Both the position numbers and the translations under genes were made by a program. Positions 1 to 7,512 of a DNA stretch of 14,628 nucleotides are shown here, piece after piece. The stretch spans positions 1 to 14,628 of the forward strand of contig DATCSE010000151.1 of assembly GCA_036568605.1 (NCBI GenBank), read 5' to 3'. Position 1 is the stretch's first letter, and each line of letters opens with the position of its first letter. The DNA is from DATCSE01 sp036568605 (lineage in GTDB: Bacteria; Pseudomonadota; Gammaproteobacteria; Burkholderiales; Burkholderiaceae_C). The notes under the pieces were generated by a model, which worked only from the letters and a program-made list of their open reading frames with translations, was not told where the DNA came from and did not search any database.

Positions 1-2
1 CG

Positions 3-1379
3 GTGACAGAGCTTGTCCGCATCGCCCCGATCGCCGAAGACGACAAGCCCTTGTTCGCGCCTGTGCGCAAACGCGCGGCGCGGATGCAGAAGCTGTTGCC
101 GCGCGAGCTGGCGCGGCTCCTGCTGTTCGTGCTCGACGGCACGCGGGCTGCCGGCCACGCGGCCCAGGACCATGGCGGCAACGTCAGCCCGATGGAAGGC
201 GTTCTCAACGAACGCATCGACGCTCTGATGGACGTCGCGGCGCAGGAGCGGCGGCTTCCGCCGCTATCGTCGCCCACGCACCGCGGCGGCTTCATCGCGC
301 CCGATCCCTTCATCGATCGCGTCGCGGCACACCGGGCGGCGGGCCTGGTGTCCCCCGAGATCGAGCAGGTCTGCGGCCTGCTGCGCCTCGCCTCCGATGG
401 CACGCCTGAGCTGCGTTCGCGCGCTCGCGCAATGCCGGACGATGCCTTCACGCGCGCGCTGCGCTACGCGCTCGGCGACGACGTTTCACCAGGTGCGCAG
501 CGGGAGCTGTTCGCCGCAGCAGCTCGCATCCGCCATCCGCGGGCTGACGACGCCACGCTCGACGCGTTGCATCCATGCCTGGGACCGGACGGCGCGCGCG
601 CCGCGCGCTACGCGTGGCACGTGCACACCCGTTCGCACACGTACGACGACAAGACCTACACGCACCACGATCTGCTGCTCGAAACTCAGCCCGTGCCGGC
701 CGATGTGCCGAGCGCGCGGCTCGCCGTGCTGCGCCATCCGCCGGCCGGCAATGCGCGCAAGCACTACCGCTGGTGGAGCTTCGCCGGCATCGATGAAGGC
801 GCGATCCGCTATTCGGCAACGCTGCTGCCGTCCGACCCTGAAGCCTTCTTCGCCGAAGGTGCTCGCGCCATCGGCAATAACCTCGATTGGTGGGAGGCCC
901 AGTGGCAGAACCGCGCCTATCTGGAACTGCTGCTCGACCCGGTGACAAAGATGACGCCCATGGCGTGCCTCCTGCTCGTGCTGGGGCTCGCCGGCAAGGA
1001 ACCGGGCCAGACCGCGACCGCTGTCGACGCGCTGGTGCGTGCGCACGCCGAAGGCCGTTTCGCGATGGCAGAAGGGCCGGCCGATACCCTGCGTGCAGTG
1101 CTGGCCACCCCATTGATCAAGGCGGCTCGTCTGCACAAGAGCCTGCTGGCGGCAACCCGCGCCGACGCGCAGACGCACACCGTGGTGTTCGAGCTGCTGT
1201 GCGCTGCAGTGCAGGCGCGGCCCGGTGATCCTCCGCGAGACATGGGCCTGCTGCTGGACTTGCTGCTCGAGTTGAAGATCGGCGGATCGCGGTCGCTGCC
1301 AACCGCTACGCGTGCCGCGCTGGCGGAGATGAAACTCACCGGGAATGCACGGCCGTTGCAGCGCAGACTGCTGAGCTGA
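3..1379 (+). CDS. DUF6493-like protein, C-terminal part, probably truncated at the window edge
   Basis: A soluble protein of at least 458 residues with no signal peptide or membrane segment. The C-terminal half carries a pattern I associate with the DUF6493 family: a Trp-rich stretch (YRWWSFAG near residue 257, LDWWEAQWQNR near 294), then LLLDPVTKMTPMACLLLVLGLAGKEPG-type text and an 'AVDALVRAHAEGRF' block (about 305-355), followed by alpha-helical Leu/Ala repeats to the end. The family has no well-established function. The first possible start in view is a GTG only 2 bases from the edge and has no visible ribosome site, so the frame probably continues upstream and this is the C-terminal portion of a longer protein. 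The stop TGA is followed by a 164-bp gap before the next likely start, so no coupling is evident. Family assignment is from memory of the motif pattern and moderately uncertain; the reading frame itself is secure by length and codon use. Confidence 0.75.
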   Translation: MTELVRIAPIAEDDKPLFAPVRKRAARMQKLLPRELARLLLFVLDGTRAAGHAAQDHGGNVSPMEGVLNERIDALMDVAAQERRLPPLSSPTHRGGFIAPDPFIDRVAAHRAAGLVSPEIEQVCGLLRLASDGTPELRSRARAMPDDAFTRALRYALGDDVSPGAQRELFAAAARIRHPRADDATLDALHPCLGPDGARAARYAWHVHTRSHTYDDKTYTHHDLLLETQPVPADVPSARLAVLRHPPAGNARKHYRWWSFAGIDEGAIRYSATLLPSDPEAFFAEGARAIGNNLDWWEAQWQNRAYLELLLDPVTKMTPMACLLLVLGLAGKEPGQTATAVDALVRAHAEGRFAMAEGPADTLRAVLATPLIKAARLHKSLLAATRADAQTHTVVFELLCAAVQARPGDPPRDMGLLLDLLLELKIGGSRSLPTATRAALAEMKLTGNARPLQRRLLS

Positions 1380-1533
1380 TGACGCTCGCACATCGTTTCT
1401 ACGGATGGACGCGAACGCAGGTCGGACTACCTTGGTACTGCCATCCCCAATACAAGCTGCTGGGAGAAAAGCCGGAATCGTGCCCGCGGATCAGGACTCC
1501 GTGCGGTGTTGGTGTGTCTCGCATTCGACCTGT

Positions 1534-1538
1534 GGAGG
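1534..1538 (+). promoter_or_regulatory. Ribosome binding site that fixes the start of the secreted protein
   Basis: GGAGG lies 5 bases before the ATG at 1544. The same frame stays open back to an ATG at 1379, but that start has no such site and would put about 55 polar residues before the signal peptide. Confidence 0.75.
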
Positions 1539-1543
1539 CGACC

Positions 1544-2053
1544 ATGAAGACCGGACGATTCGTTGCCACTCTCGCTGCCATCCTGCTGTTCGGCGTCACC
1601 GACTCGACCTACGCCGTACGCAAAGGCGCTGCGACCTCCAGCAGCCACGCAGTGACGTTCACGATCACCTCGGCGCAGTGCTCGAGCGTGCCGGCGGGGG
1701 CGAACGTGCAGGGCGAAGGGTTCCAGACCGACATCTCAAGGGTGCTCGTCACGGGAAGCGTCATGCGCGAGATCATCACATCGCACGCATACGGCACGGC
1801 CACGGATCAATTGGGCAATACCTACGTCTGGAGCTATTCGTTGCAGCAGAACGCGACGAGCTCGGATGGGAAGAACTGGGCCGGCTCGGCGGTGGACCAC
1901 TTCTCGCTGACAGGCAACGGGCCGGTGAACATCGTGGCAGGATTTGTCGCCAGCATCACGTACAGCGCGAACACGTTCACCATCACCCCCAGCACCGTGA
2001 TCGGCGATCCGATCGGCTTTGCCGACATCAGCCCCCACTGCGATCCGCTCTAG
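1544..2053 (+). CDS. Small secreted beta-rich protein of unknown function
   Basis: A 169-residue protein that I do not recognise. It begins with a clear Sec signal peptide: MKTGR, a hydrophobic core FVATLAAILLFGV, and a likely cut after STYA at residue 24. The mature part is about 145 residues, rich in Thr, Ser, Val and Asn, with alternating hydrophobic/polar stretches (for example VTFTITSAQC at 37-46 and VASITYSANTFTITPS at 135-150) that suggest an all-beta fold. It has only two mature cysteines, Cys46 and Cys166, near the two ends and able to form a closing disulfide. ATG 1544 was chosen for its GGAGG site and for placing the signal peptide at the N-terminus. The stop is 33 bp before the start chosen for the di-heme peroxidase gene on the same strand, so the two may be co-transcribed and act together in the periplasm or outside the cell. 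That link is inference. Confidence 0.8.
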   Translation: MKTGRFVATLAAILLFGVTDSTYAVRKGAATSSSHAVTFTITSAQCSSVPAGANVQGEGFQTDISRVLVTGSVMREIITSHAYGTATDQLGNTYVWSYSLQQNATSSDGKNWAGSAVDHFSLTGNGPVNIVAGFVASITYSANTFTITPSTVIGDPIGFADISPHCDPL

Positions 2054-2086
2054 CAGATCGCTGTGGCTTCTCGGCGGGGCGAAGTG

Positions 2087-3625
2087 ATGGGCGGGGTCAG
2101 ACGATCTCGCTGGTTACGCCTCGCGGCGACGATCGTCGTCATCGCCGCTGCGGCCTGCAGCGCCATCATCTGGTTGGGCCGGGCTGACGCCGCGGGCAAT
2201 ACGACCCGCGATCTCGACCAGCTCCTCGGTGCGATGCTGAAGCGCGCCGGCTTCACCGGAACCATCGAGTCGTCGCTGCCGGCTCGCCTCGGCCGGCCCG
2301 TGGACCCGCGGCTGGCCGACCTCGGACGGGCCCTCTTCTTCGACTCGTTGGGGGCCTTGCACAACGACAACAGCTGCGCGGGCTGCCACGCGCCGGCCAC
2401 GGGTCTGGGCGACAGCCAATCGATCGCCATCGGCATCCAGAGCAACCAGGTGGTGGGCCACCACCGCGTCGGACCGCGCAACCAGCGCCGTACCCCGACA
2501 GTGGTCAACACGCCCTTCTACCCAAACCTCATGTGGAATGGCCGCTTCTCGGCGCCTTCGGCCAATCCGTTCGACAACTCGCAAGGCTTCGCGTTTCCGT
2601 TACCTGAAGGGGTGACGCGATTTCCGCCTCTCGACCCGGTCGTGACGCACCTGCTCATCGCGCAGGCGCATTTGCCGCCGACCGAACTGGTCGAAGTTGC
2701 CGGCTTTACCGGAACACGCGGCACCATCGGCCCGCGCTTCGATGCGTTCGACGATGGCCTGGGAGGGCTGGTCCCGCCACCGGACGCCAGCGGCTTTCGA
2801 AACGAGCCGATCCGCCAGGCGGTACTCGCGCGACTGAACGGCAATGCGACCTACCGCCTGCTCTTCGGCGAGCTGTTCCCTGCCGTCAATGCCGGCGCCC
2901 CGATCGACTTCACGATGTTTGGCCGCGCGATCGCCGAGTTCGAGTTCAGCGTCGTGCGCGCGAACGCACCCATCGACCAATTTGCCCGTGGCGATGTCAG
3001 CGCGATGAACGCGGCCGAAAAGCGCGGTGCGCTTGTGTTCTTCGGCAAGGGGCGCTGCGTCTCGTGCCACGCGGTGGCAGGCACGTCGAACGAGATGTTC
3101 AGCGATTTCCGCATGCACAGCATCGGCGTGCCGCAGATCGCGCCGCGCTTCGGCGTGGGTCTGGGTAACGTCGTCTTTGACGGGCCCGGCGAAGACGAGG
3201 ACTTCGGACTCGAACAGATCACCGGCGATGCGTCTGACCGATACAAGTTCCGCACGTCACCGCTACGCAATGTGGCTCTGCAGCCGGCGTTCTTCCACAA
3301 CGGCGCCTACACGCGGCTGGAGGACGCGGTTCGGCATCACCTGGATGTGGTTGCATCGGCTAGGGACTACGACCCCCGGCGAGCCGGGGTGAGCAAGGAT
3401 CTGCAGCGGCTCGGCCCGATCGAGCCCGTGCTGGCCTTCGTCGATCCTGTGCTGGCACGCCCTGTCCCGCTGACCCAGTCCGAGGTCGAAGATCTGGTCC
3501 GGTTCGTGCGAGATGGTTTGCTCGATCATCGCGCGGAGCCGCGGCAGCTGTGTGCCTTGATTCCGCAGTCCCTGCCCAGCGGCGGGCCGCCGCTGAAATT
3601 CGAAGGCTGCGAAGGACAGCGCTGA
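2087..3625 (+). CDS. Di-heme cytochrome c peroxidase / MauG-family protein
   Basis: A 512-residue exported c-type cytochrome. After a basic start (RRSRWLR) comes a hydrophobic segment AATIVVIAAAACSAIIWLG with a likely cut after RADA, so it is periplasmic. It has two heme c sites, CAGCH at about residues 97-101 and CVSCH at about 324-328, in the arrangement of bacterial di-heme peroxidases. Other family marks are RRTPTVVNTPFYPNLMWNGR between the hemes and LRNVALQPAFFHNGAY near the C-terminus. Classical CcpA enzymes have about 320-340 residues; the extra length here lies mainly between the hemes (roughly 145-270), as in the longer putative di-heme peroxidases of uncertain substrate. The reaction is thus likely H2O2 reduction or MauG-like oxidation, not settled by sequence. 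An alternative in-frame GTG at 2063 would add 8 residues; neither start has a strong ribosome site. It follows the small secreted protein gene closely. Confidence 0.85.
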   Translation: MGGVRRSRWLRLAATIVVIAAAACSAIIWLGRADAAGNTTRDLDQLLGAMLKRAGFTGTIESSLPARLGRPVDPRLADLGRALFFDSLGALHNDNSCAGCHAPATGLGDSQSIAIGIQSNQVVGHHRVGPRNQRRTPTVVNTPFYPNLMWNGRFSAPSANPFDNSQGFAFPLPEGVTRFPPLDPVVTHLLIAQAHLPPTELVEVAGFTGTRGTIGPRFDAFDDGLGGLVPPPDASGFRNEPIRQAVLARLNGNATYRLLFGELFPAVNAGAPIDFTMFGRAIAEFEFSVVRANAPIDQFARGDVSAMNAAEKRGALVFFGKGRCVSCHAVAGTSNEMFSDFRMHSIGVPQIAPRFGVGLGNVVFDGPGEDEDFGLEQITGDASDRYKFRTSPLRNVALQPAFFHNGAYTRLEDAVRHHLDVVASARDYDPRRAGVSKDLQRLGPIEPVLAFVDPVLARPVPLTQSEVEDLVRFVRDGLLDHRAEPRQLCALIPQSLPSGGPPLKFEGCEGQR

Positions 3626-3630
3626 TCCGC

Positions 3631-3644
3631 CTGCTCTTGAGCAG
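3631..3644. terminator. Possible hairpin between convergent genes
   Basis: CTGCTCTTGAGCAG is a perfect inverted repeat (CTGCT/AGCAG arms around CTTG) six bases after the peroxidase stop and 33 bases from the end of the convergent dodecin gene. There is no T-run on either side, so a role as a terminator is only suggested by position. Confidence 0.25.
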
Positions 3645-3676
3645 CCCTGCACATGTCACGCAGTCGACGTCGGGTC

Positions 3677-3886
3677 TCAGCCCTCGAGCCTAAACCCCAC
3701 CTTCAACGTCACCTGAAAGTGCGCCACCTTCCCATCCGCCACATGCCCGCGCGTCTCGACCACTTCGAACCAGTCGATGTGCCGCAGCGTCTTCGCCGCG
3801 GTCTCGATCGCGTTGCGGATCGCGTCGTCGCTGCTGCTGGTCGATGAGCCGACGAGTTCGACGAGCTTGTAGACGTGGTTCGACAT
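3677..3886 (-). CDS. Dodecin, flavin-binding storage protein
   Basis: A 69-residue protein matching the dodecin family in length and pattern: MSNHVYKLVELVGSS at the start, SDDAIRNAIETAAKTLRHIDWFEV in the middle and GKVAHFQVTLKVGFRLEG at the end. Dodecins form hollow dodecamers that bind riboflavin, FMN or FAD (or CoA in some bacteria) and protect the cell from free flavin. The Trp in IDWFEV (residue 39) is in the position of the tryptophan that stacks on the flavin, and the following EVVETRGHV segment is the usual second strand. The start is set by an AGGAG site 7 bases upstream in front of the ATG at 3886. The gene is monocistronic, convergent with the peroxidase gene and downstream of the sedolisin gene on the same strand across a 154-bp gap. 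Confidence 0.95.
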   Translation of the reverse strand: MSNHVYKLVELVGSSTSSSDDAIRNAIETAAKTLRHIDWFEVVETRGHVADGKVAHFQVTLKVGFRLEG

Positions 3887-3926
3887 GGCGGGTCTCCTGT
3901 TGGTGTTGAGCCGATGACGAGGATGG

Positions 3927-3954
3927 GGCCGCCGCCGCGGCGGTCCGGGCGGCC
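3927..3954. repeat. GC-rich nested inverted repeat, possible hairpin
   Basis: A perfect 12-bp palindrome CCGCCGCGGCGG (3932-3943) sits inside an imperfectly nested pair of arms GGCCGCC (3927-3933) and GGCGGCC (3948-3954). It lies in the gap between the sedolisin stop and the dodecin start, both on the minus strand, so it could end or attenuate transcription from the protease gene. No T-run follows; in this GC-rich DNA such palindromes also arise by chance. Confidence 0.25.
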
Positions 3955-4040
3955 AGCCTACATCCGTGCGGGTTTGCGCGCCAGCGGGTCGCGCCGCGGC
4001 ACATGCGCGACGTGGTCGCACCGGCAGGCAGCCGCCGTAC

Positions 4041-6023
4041 TCAGTACCCGAGCAGCAGCATCGCACGCGCGAAGTTGGCGACGTCCAGCGTGCCCACCCC
4101 CGCGCCGGGCTCGTAGCCGGTCTTGCCGGTGTAGAACCAGTTGTTGCCGTCCTTGATGTCGCGCAGCGGCGCGTGCGCGCCGGTGTAGCCGAGCGGCGTG
4201 GCCGCCATCGCGTACAGCGGCACGTTCAGCAGCCCGAGCCGGCCGCGCACGCGCTGGCCGACCAGGGCCGCGATGCCGTTCAACTGCGGCGCGACGAAGC
4301 TGGTGCCGCCGTAGAAGTCGTACACGCTGAAGCCGTCGGTGCTGGACGTGTACAGCACGATGTAGCCGGTCTCCGGGTCGGCGTTCAGCGAGACGTCCGG
4401 CAGGTTGCGCCCGCGGTAGTGCGACGGCAGCGCGACGACCGCGGTCGGCGGCGTGGTGGTCTCGTCGGTCAGCGTCTGGCCGGGTTCGGTGGTCTTCGTG
4501 CCCGACACGAAGTACTGGTAGAACGGCATAGCCACATACGAGCTGACGCCGCCGCCGGCGCCGGCCGGGAAGATGCCGCAGGCCACCGGGTCGAGGTTGA
4601 TCAGCGCGCACACCGGCACCAGGTAGTCCCAGCCCCAGATGCGTTCGGCCGGGATCTTCACGGTGTAGGTGCCGTGCAGATAAAGCTGGTCGCCAGGCAG
4701 CGTCGTGCCGCCGGCCGCGGTGATCCAGGCGGAGGCCGCGGGGGCATCGACGCTGAGCGTCTTCGTGTATGACGGGTACGGTGCGATGTTGGCGTTGTTC
4801 GCGTCGTAGGCGCCGTCGTCGCCCGAGGAGGCGAACAGCGATTGGCCCTGCACGGCCGCCTGCAGGAACAGCGCGTTGTAGGCCTTCAGCACGTCCACAG
4901 TCTGCTGGCGCCGGCCGTGGCCGATCGTCACGTTCGACTGCGTGTCGAACCACTCCCAGATGCCCCAGCTCGCGGAGAGCGAGTCGACGGTGTTGTCGTT
5001 GATCGCCTTCGCGAACGCATCGACAAAACCCTGGTCGGTGTTCGGCGCCTGGTACACGACGATCTTCGCGCCGGGCGCGACGCCGCCCGATTGCTGCACG
5101 TCCAGCGTCGTCTCGTCCGAGCCCGAGTCGTCGCTCGGGGCGCCGGGGCCGCCGTCGACGTCGACGACCTTGATGCGATTCGGGTCGGTGGCCAGCCCGA
5201 GCGCGTTCCAGTACGCGAACGCATCGCTCGCGGTGAACGACGCGAGCGTCACGATGCCCAGCGTGCGGCCTTCGCCGTGGATGCCGCTGTCGTACAGCGG
5301 CTGGATGTTGTAGTACTGCGCGAGGTCGGTCACCGTCCAGTCGCCGGGCGGGTTGCCGCCGGTGGCCGACGGCAGCGCCTTGGCGCGCAGATCGGCCGAG
5401 ACGCGCGCCGTCGCGAGGCTGGACTCGCTGCTCTTGCGCAGATGCGGCCGGTAGTGCGGGCGGTTGTCGAGGCCGAACACGGCCTGCACGTTGGCGGCGA
5501 CGCTGCCCGATGCGATCGCCGGCTCGCCGACCGGCGCATGGAAGCGGTAGCCTGCGCTTCGGCCGCTCCCCGCGACGTCGTACGCATGCAGTTGCACCTG
5601 GAAGGCGGCGTCGATCGCCTGCGGCGAGCCGGTCACCTTCAGCATGAAGCCGGATTCGAGCGTCGCGCTCAAGCCCGCGCGCTGGAAGTGCGCGATGGCC
5701 TCGCGGACCGTTGCGGCGCTGGGGTCGAAGCGCGTATGGAACTCCTGCGGCGACAGGAAGTGGCGGAACTGCGCGCTGCCCGGCGTGTGGAGGGCCTGCA
5801 CCAAGTTTTCGAGTTGATCGGTGTCGCGCAGCTTGAGCGCGACCGTCACGGTGATCGGGGCCGCGCCGCGCGCCAGCGCCAGCGGGCCGGCGTCCTGCGC
5901 CGCGGGCGTGGTCGCGTGCGGGTAGGGCATGCCGGCGATGGCGGCGCTGCCGCCGGCAATCAACGCGGCGGCCAGCAGGCATCGTGCTGCCAGGGCGGTC
6001 AAACGAAAGCTCGGTCGGATCAT
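4041..6023 (-). CDS. Secreted sedolisin (S53) serine-carboxyl protease, pro-enzyme
   Basis: A 660-residue acid protease precursor. A Sec signal peptide (1-30, cut after SAAIA) is followed by a pro-kumamolisin activation domain (about 45-190: DTDQLENLVQALHTPGSAQF, FLSPQEFHTRFDP, VQAVFGLDNRP). The catalytic domain (about 225-660) has the S53 triad: Glu304 and Asp308 in DETTLDVQ, and Ser575 in GGTSFVAP. Asp402 in SSGDDG fits the oxyanion-hole Asp, and Asp622 and Asp647 near the C-terminus fit the calcium site. Family members cleave proteins at low pH after self-removal of the propeptide. The distance Asp402-Ser575 is 173 residues, longer than the roughly 115 usual in sedolisin, so there is an insert; it contains Cys residues in VPVC...VACG that may pair. 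ATG 6023 has AGGAG 4 bases upstream and places the signal peptide first; the frame is open further upstream to about 6161 but that part is Arg-rich and unlike a signal. Likely exported outside the cell. Confidence 0.93.
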   Translation of the reverse strand: MIRPSFRLTALAARCLLAAALIAGGSAAIAGMPYPHATTPAAQDAGPLALARGAAPITVTVALKLRDTDQLENLVQALHTPGSAQFRHFLSPQEFHTRFDPSAATVREAIAHFQRAGLSATLESGFMLKVTGSPQAIDAAFQVQLHAYDVAGSGRSAGYRFHAPVGEPAIASGSVAANVQAVFGLDNRPHYRPHLRKSSESSLATARVSADLRAKALPSATGGNPPGDWTVTDLAQYYNIQPLYDSGIHGEGRTLGIVTLASFTASDAFAYWNALGLATDPNRIKVVDVDGGPGAPSDDSGSDETTLDVQQSGGVAPGAKIVVYQAPNTDQGFVDAFAKAINDNTVDSLSASWGIWEWFDTQSNVTIGHGRRQQTVDVLKAYNALFLQAAVQGQSLFASSGDDGAYDANNANIAPYPSYTKTLSVDAPAASAWITAAGGTTLPGDQLYLHGTYTVKIPAERIWGWDYLVPVCALINLDPVACGIFPAGAGGGVSSYVAMPFYQYFVSGTKTTEPGQTLTDETTTPPTAVVALPSHYRGRNLPDVSLNADPETGYIVLYTSSTDGFSVYDFYGGTSFVAPQLNGIAALVGQRVRGRLGLLNVPLYAMAATPLGYTGAHAPLRDIKDGNNWFYTGKTGYEPGAGVGTLDVANFARAMLLLGY

Positions 6024-6027
6024 GTTG

Positions 6028-6032
6028 CTCCT
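6028..6032 (-). promoter_or_regulatory. Ribosome binding site of the sedolisin gene
   Basis: AGGAG (CGAGGAG in context) on the minus strand, 4 bases before the ATG at 6023. It decides for this start over open-frame codons further upstream, up to 6161. Confidence 0.7.
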
Positions 6033-6146
6033 CGTGGGTAGTCTCGAACCATGGACCCAGGAGGCGATGCCGAGATGGTGGCCCGCCCCCGTGCACGCAC
6101 CGCAGGCGGCGTCGCGGTCGGCGTCGCGCGCAGCGGGGCGCGGACG

Positions 6147-6174
6147 ATTCTGACGAGGCAAGGCCCGTCGTCAA
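6147..6174 (-). promoter_or_regulatory. Candidate sigma-70 promoter for the sedolisin gene
   Basis: On the minus strand TTGACG (6169-6174) and CAGAAT (6147-6152) are 16 bp apart, matching the -35 box at 5 of 6 and the -10 box at 4 of 6 positions. This would give a leader of about 115-120 bases before the protease start. Read by eye only. Confidence 0.3.
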
Positions 6175-6228
6175 TCGCGCAGGCTGTCGGCTAGCTGTCC
6201 GTTGCGGTGGGTAAGGACACGGACGATG

Positions 6229-6301
6229 CCGTTCGGGCTGAGCCTGTCGAAGCCCTGTGCGAGTTCCTCGCGATGCGCTTCGACAAGCTCAGCGCGAACG
6301 G
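6229..6301. repeat. Inverted pair of the 24-bp CTTCGACA-type repeat
   Basis: CCGTTCGGGCTGAGCCTGTC... (6229-6252) and its near reverse complement CTTCGACAAGCTCAGCGCGA... (6278-6301) face each other across 25 bases and could form a stem. The 365-bp gap between the protease start and the persulfide dioxygenase stop (6024-6388) holds this pair, the tandem repeats that follow it and the candidate promoter; I see no gene in it. Confidence 0.8.
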
Positions 6302-6379
6302 TGCTGCGATGCGCTTCGACAAGCTCAGCGCGAGCGGTGCCGCGATGCGCTTCGACAAGCTCAGCGCGAGCGGTGCCCC
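6272..6379. repeat. Three tandem 36-bp repeats carrying the same 24-bp core
   Basis: The unit beginning GATGCGCTTCGACAAGCTCA occurs at 6272, 6308 and 6344, exactly 36 bp apart. The 24-bp cores are at 6278-6301, 6314-6337 and 6350-6373. The copies differ at only a few bases (AACGG/AGCGG, TGCTGC/TGCCGC), so the array is a recent local amplification. It ends 9 bases before the stop codon of the persulfide dioxygenase gene, that is, in the 3' untranslated part of the sulfur operon mRNA. Confidence 0.9.
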
Positions 6380-6388
6380 CACCGGCGC

Positions 6389-7489
6389 TCAGTCGCTGCC
6401 GCCTTCCACCGGCAACGCCTGCGCGCGCCAGCGCAGCATCCCGCCGGCGAGGTTCGCGACGTTGCGGATGCCGGTCTTGGCTAGCAGCACCGTGGCCTGC
6501 GCCGAGCGCGTGCCCGAGCGGCACACGGTCACGACCGGGCGCGCGCGGTCGATCTCGGCGGCGCGCGGCACGAGTTGCGAGAGCGGGATCAGCTGCGCGC
6601 CGGCGATGTGGCCCAGCGCATCGGCGAACTCGGCGGGCTCGCGCACGTCGACGATCTGGATGTCGTTCGCCTGCGTGCCGGCGATGCGCTCGTACAGCGC
6701 GGTCGGCTGGATCTCCCACACGCCGCCGAAGGTGCAGGCCAGCGGCGCCCAGTCGTAGTCGCCGGAAGCCGCGGCGACCGCGGGCGCGTGCGGGTCGGGC
6801 CGGCCGCAGCGCAGGTTGGCCGGCACCGCGATGTCGATCAGCTTCGGGTGCGGCAGCCCCAGGTTCTGCATGTAGCCGCTGAAGTCTTCTTCGTTCGCCT
6901 CCCCGCCGAGCCGCGGGTTGTAGCGCAGCTCCTCGGCGACGCTGGTCACCGTGAGGCCGCGGTAGTCGTGGCCCGGGTACAGCAGGCAGTCGGGCGGCAG
7001 CGTGAGGATCTGCTCGCGCACCGAATGGAAGAGGTCGTGCGCGCTGCCTTGCTGGAAGTCGGTGCGGCCGCAGCCGCGGATCAGCAACGCGTCGCCGGTG
7101 AACGCCATGCGCTGGCCGTTGAGAACGTAGGTGAGGCAGCCGTCGGTGTGGCCGGGCGTCGCGCGCACCTCGAGCGCGTGCGAGCCGAAGCGGATGCGGT
7201 CGCCGTGGGTCAGCGTCTGGTCCGCGCCTTCGGCGCCGGCGCGCGCGGCCAGCAGGATGCGGCTGCCGCAGCGCTGCTTCAGCAGCCAGGCCCCAGTGAC
7301 GTGGTCCGCGTGCACGTGCGTCTCCAGCGTCGCGACGAGGCGCAGGTCCAGCTCGCGCAGCAGCGCCGCGTCGCGCCCGGCGTTCTCGAATACCGGGTCG
7401 ATCAGCACGGCCTCGTGCGCATTGGCGTCGCCGAGCAGGTAGGTGTAGGTCGACGAGGTGGGGTCGAAGAGTTGGCGGAAGACCAGCAT
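6389..7489 (-). CDS. Persulfide dioxygenase-rhodanese fusion (metallo-beta-lactamase fold)
   Basis: A 366-residue cytoplasmic enzyme of two parts. Residues 1-235 are an ETHE1-like metallo-beta-lactamase domain with THVHADH (His58, His60, Asp62, His63), TPGHTDG (His114), FTGDALLIRGCGRTDFQQG (Asp133) and YPGHDY (His174). His58, His114 and Asp133 match the single-iron site of persulfide dioxygenases, which oxidise glutathione persulfide to sulfite. The tail ANLRCG is also typical. Residues about 255-360 are a rhodanese domain with active loop CRSGTRS, Cys323 being the sulfur carrier. Fusions of this order are known from Burkholderia (PRF type) and can pass sulfur between thiosulfate, glutathione persulfide and sulfite. 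The start has AAGGAG 6 bases upstream. It is the last gene of a minus-strand operon, 23 bp after a YeeE/YedE gene. Confidence 0.93.
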   Translation of the reverse strand: MLVFRQLFDPTSSTYTYLLGDANAHEAVLIDPVFENAGRDAALLRELDLRLVATLETHVHADHVTGAWLLKQRCGSRILLAARAGAEGADQTLTHGDRIRFGSHALEVRATPGHTDGCLTYVLNGQRMAFTGDALLIRGCGRTDFQQGSAHDLFHSVREQILTLPPDCLLYPGHDYRGLTVTSVAEELRYNPRLGGEANEEDFSGYMQNLGLPHPKLIDIAVPANLRCGRPDPHAPAVAAASGDYDWAPLACTFGGVWEIQPTALYERIAGTQANDIQIVDVREPAEFADALGHIAGAQLIPLSQLVPRAAEIDRARPVVTVCRSGTRSAQATVLLAKTGIRNVANLAGGMLRWRAQALPVEGGSD

Positions 7490-7512
7490 GCGACTCTCCT
7501 TCTTGCCGTTGT

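Noticed and set aside
1379..1543. Start of the secreted protein at ATG 1379, overlapping the previous stop codon
   Set aside because: This would bury the signal peptide some 55 residues inside; ATG 1544 has GGAGG at the right distance.
3958..6174. Open frame of 738 codons on the minus strand overlapping the sedolisin gene in another frame
   Set aside because: Its product is almost only Arg, Ala, Gly and Pro, typical of an off-frame reading of GC-rich coding DNA, while the overlapping frame has a complete S53 protease.
6272..6379. Possible CRISPR array
   Set aside because: The 36-bp units follow each other with no unique spacers, and no cas gene is near.
6171..6719. Minus-strand open frame across the tandem repeats
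   Set aside because: It combines antisense of the rhodanese end with repeated AELVEAHRGTAR peptides from the 36-bp units; no start signal or family match.
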